NCBI GenBank assembly: GCA_026398715.1
Contig: JAPLSI010000140.1
Location: 1 to 7,706, forward strand
Source: Gammaproteobacteria bacterium
Lineage (GTDB): Bacteria; Pseudomonadota; Gammaproteobacteria; Xanthomonadales; Xanthomonadaceae
Direction of reading: 5' to 3'
Length of the DNA stretch: 7,706 nucleotides
Shown: in pieces, positions 5,927-7,706 of the stretch
Numbering within the stretch: position 1 is the first letter of the stretch
How the letters are laid out: each line of letters starts with the position of its first letter
Made by a program: the position numbers and the translations under genes
Notes under the pieces: generated by a model
Seen by the model: only the letters and a program-made list of their open reading frames with translations
Databases searched by the model: none
What the model was told of the DNA's origin: nothing

Positions 5927-6322
5927 ATGGCCGCCTTGCGCGACTTCAGGCGGCCGCGCCTGTGGCTGGGCCTCTGGGCCTTCGGCTGGTTGCTGTGCGT
6001 CGTGCTGTCGCTCATCCACCCACCGCAACTGGGCGTGGACGTGCCCGACGGCGACAAGATCGGCCACTTCCTGGCCTATGCCCTGCTGTCGGCTTGGTCG
6101 GTGTGGATCTTCGCCTCGCGCCGCAGCCACCTGGTTTCGGCGATCGCGTTGGTCCTGCTGGGCATCGCGATGGAAATCGCACAGGGCGCACTGACCGATG
6201 ACCGGATGATGGATGTGCGCGATGCGTGGGCCGACGCGATCGGCGTATTGATCGGGCAGTTGTTCGCCTTCGGGCCGGCGCGATCGCTCTTGCAGAAGTT
6301 CGAGGCGCGCTGGCTGCGTTAG
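5927..6322 (+). CDS. VanZ-like family membrane protein
   Basis: The 131-residue product has four hydrophobic segments (about 12-30, 45-63, 68-87 and 102-116) and the VanZ-like landmarks in order: DKIGHFLAYALLS (43-55), EIAQG (83-87) and RMMDVRDAWADAIGVLIG (93-110). In many relatives the Asp in the last motif (ADAIG) is an Asn. VanZ itself affects teicoplanin resistance in enterococci, but small VanZ-like proteins of Gram-negative bacteria have no known function; a resistance role should not be assumed. The ATG at 5927 has AGGA four bases upstream. A GTG at 5906, overlapping the methyltransferase stop, would give 138 residues but has no ribosome-binding site. The gap of 17 bp (or the overlap) suggests cotranscription with the methyltransferase gene. 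It converges on cca 28 bp away. Confidence 0.85.
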   Translation: MAALRDFRRPRLWLGLWAFGWLLCVVLSLIHPPQLGVDVPDGDKIGHFLAYALLSAWSVWIFASRRSHLVSAIALVLLGIAMEIAQGALTDDRMMDVRDAWADAIGVLIGQLFAFGPARSLLQKFEARWLR

Positions 6323-6343
6323 CGCGCCTGCTCGACTGGCGCG
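6323..6343. terminator. Possible weak hairpin between convergent genes
   Basis: CGCGCC (6323-6328) pairs with GGCGCG (6338-6343) across a 9-nt loop in the 28-bp gap between the stops of the VanZ-like gene and cca. A hairpin between convergent stops is a natural place for termination from either side, but neither strand has a T tract after the stem, and such stems arise by chance in G+C-rich DNA. Confidence 0.25.
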
Positions 6344-6350
6344 GACTTCG

Positions 6351-7595
6351 TCAGGCCGATACCTGGGCGCGAATGATTTGCTTCTCGGCCGCGATCGCGG
6401 CAATCCGCGCCTTGCGCAGCGCCTCGCCCACTTCGGGACCCGACAGTTGCGCCAGGTCCAGGCTGCTGGTCGAAACGGCGCGCGCAGCAGCATGCAGGCG
6501 CAGCAACATCGCCGCCTGGGGATACGATTCCGATTCCATGCCCAGCCGCCCACGCTTGTCCGCCTCGCAGACGATCGCGAGTTCATCGATCCGCCCCGGC
6601 TGGCGGAATCCATCGCAACGCTGGATCAGGTCGTGCACCGTGTCGGGGCGCAGCTCGTCGAGCCGATGGATGTTGAGGTGTTCGCGACAGCACACGACGG
6701 CCAGGTCGCGATAATCGGCAGGCACCTTGTAGCGCTCGCAGACCACCTGCAGGGGTTTCAATCCGGCATGTTCGTGGTTGATGTGTCGGGGCAACTCATC
6801 GGGGGGCGTCAGCGCCTTGCCCAGGTCGTGGGTCAGCGCGGCGAAGCCGACCCGCGCATTGCCGGGTGCCAGCCTGGCCGCCACGTCGCAGACCATCTGC
6901 GTGTGCAGGCCGGCATCGACCTCGGGATGGAATTCAATGCGTTGCGGCACGCCGAACAGCGCGTCCACTTCGGGCAGCAGGCGCGCCAGTGCGCCGCAGT
7001 CGCGCAGCAGGCCGATGAACGCAGACGGGCGTTCGGATGCCAGCGCGCGCTGCATTTCCTGCCAGACGCGCTCGGCGACCAGATGGTCCACTTCGCCGCG
7101 CTGGACCATGTCGCGCATCAGCTGCAGCGTCTCGGGCGCGACGGTGAATCCCAACGAGGCGAAGCGCGCCAGGAAACGCGCGCCGCGCAGGATCCGCACC
7201 GGGTCTTCGCCAAAGGCCGGCGAAACGTGGCGCAACACGCGCGCCTTCAAATCGGCCTGGCCGCCATACGGGTCCACCAGCCCGCCCGATTCGTCCTGCG
7301 CGATCGCATTGACGGTGAAGTCACGGCGCGCAAGATCCGCTTCCAGCGTCACCGACGAATCGGCATGGAAAACAAACCCGCGATAGCCCGGCGCAGTCTT
7401 GCGTTCGGTGCGCGCCAGGGCGTATTCCTCGCCGGTGCTGGCATGCAGAAAGACCGGGAAGTCCTTGCCGACGGGCCGAAAACCCGCTGCCAACATTTCT
7501 TCCGGCGTGGCGCCGACCACCACGTGGTCGCGGTCGCTGCCATCGAGCCCGAGCAAGCGGTCCCGCACGGCGCCGCCGACCAGGTAGGTCTTCAT
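6351..7595 (-). CDS. cca: Multifunctional CCA-adding enzyme (tRNA nucleotidyltransferase with HD domain)
   Basis: The enzyme adds or repairs the 3' CCA end of tRNAs without a nucleic acid template. Its 414 residues match E. coli Cca (412) along the whole length: GGAVRD (7-12), the metal-binding DRD (Asp21, Asp23), [11 protein letters not shown] (56-66), RRDFTVNA (90-97), [19 protein letters not shown] (123-141) and [10 protein letters not shown] (223-232). HDLGK (256-260) is the HD motif that in gammaproteobacterial enzymes gives phosphodiesterase, nucleotidase and phosphatase activities; the full-length HD half shows this is the bifunctional type. The open frame continues 29 codons further up, but the ATG at 7595 restores the canonical [12 protein letters not shown] start. 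It lies 4 nt after the upstream gene's stop, with GAGG ten bases before it, so it is probably cotranscribed and translationally coupled. Confidence 0.97.
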   Translation of the reverse strand: MKTYLVGGAVRDRLLGLDGSDRDHVVVGATPEEMLAAGFRPVGKDFPVFLHASTGEEYALARTERKTAPGYRGFVFHADSSVTLEADLARRDFTVNAIAQDESGGLVDPYGGQADLKARVLRHVSPAFGEDPVRILRGARFLARFASLGFTVAPETLQLMRDMVQRGEVDHLVAERVWQEMQRALASERPSAFIGLLRDCGALARLLPEVDALFGVPQRIEFHPEVDAGLHTQMVCDVAARLAPGNARVGFAALTHDLGKALTPPDELPRHINHEHAGLKPLQVVCERYKVPADYRDLAVVCCREHLNIHRLDELRPDTVHDLIQRCDGFRQPGRIDELAIVCEADKRGRLGMESESYPQAAMLLRLHAAARAVSTSSLDLAQLSGPEVGEALRKARIAAIAAEKQIIRAQVSA

Positions 7596-7599
7596 CGAA

Positions 7600-7706
7600 T
7601 CAGCGCCTCGCCCGATAGCGGGCCAGCCGCGCCTGCGTGTCCTCGGCGTGGCCGAGGCTGTCCGGCAGCAGCCGCGAGACATGTCCGGGCGTGATGCCCA
7701 GCCGAT
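7600..7706 (-). CDS. C-terminal end of an unidentified protein, possibly NDUFA9-like (cut by the right edge)
   Basis: The minus-strand frame entering at the right edge (first whole codon at 7704) gives 34 residues and ends with TGA at 7602-7600. It runs [19 protein letters not shown] and then [15 protein letters not shown]. The stop lies 4 nt before the cca start, typical of operon genes. The form 'LGI.P....-.-.P..LG' followed by a basic end resembles my memory of the C termini of bacterial complex I NDUFA9-like proteins (extended SDRs, COG0702), and such genes lie near cca in some Xanthomonadaceae. With only 34 residues this is a guess. The other two minus-strand frames here look like shadow sequence. 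Confidence 0.5.
   Translation of the reverse strand, partial: RLGITPGHVSRLLPDSLGHAEDTQARLARYRARR

Noticed and set aside
6378..7694. Plus-strand open frame of more than 430 codons opposite cca.
   Set aside because: cca is certain along its whole length; the opposite frame has shadow-type composition, no ribosome-binding site and no family features.
1..7706. Mobile elements, CRISPR, toxin-antitoxin or defence genes.
   Set aside because: All supported genes are housekeeping or small membrane-protein genes, with no direct repeats, terminal inverted repeats or change in composition that would suggest an insertion.

Overview
The window is G+C-rich bacterial chromosomal DNA, densely packed with core housekeeping genes. 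I see no transposase, integrase, CRISPR array, tRNA or rRNA gene. The gene set (rpsU divergent from tsaD, then folB-folK, a PTR1-type pteridine reductase, a MidA methyltransferase and a two-domain Cca with an HD motif) suggests a gammaproteobacterium, most likely of the Xanthomonadaceae (Lysobacter/Xanthomonas relatives). That placement is inference from protein content and gene order; no marker here fixes the genus.

Left part (1-1051): the tail of an unrecognised plus-strand gene ends six bases from the convergent yqeY. On the minus strand rpsU (ribosomal protein bS21) is followed by a clear intrinsic terminator and then yqeY. rpsU and tsaD are divergent across 135 bp that hold a near-perfect 25-bp palindrome with a -10-like hexamer on each strand, and a second small hairpin in the tsaD leader.

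Middle part (1052-3882): tsaD, folB and folK form a tight plus-strand operon (10-bp gap, then a 1-nt stop/start overlap), joining synthesis of the tRNA t6A modification to two consecutive steps of folate synthesis. After a 92-bp gap comes a multi-membrane-span protein resembling the DUF6159 family. It is convergent with a minus-strand pteridine reductase that has the PTR1 signature (TG-x3-R-x-G and an Asp/Tyr/Lys catalytic set), so three pterin/folate enzymes lie within about 2.6 kb.

Right part (4657-7706): divergent from the reductase is a MidA/NDUFAF7-like SAM methyltransferase, followed closely by a small VanZ-like membrane protein. These converge on cca, the CCA-adding enzyme, which follows with a 4-nt gap the end of another minus-strand gene. 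The visible tail of that gene faintly resembles the C terminus of bacterial NDUFA9-like proteins.

I found no convincing new system. The points most worth a second look are the palindromic divergent promoter region, the absence of dnaG directly after yqeY, and the closeness of two possible homologues of mitochondrial complex I accessory factors.
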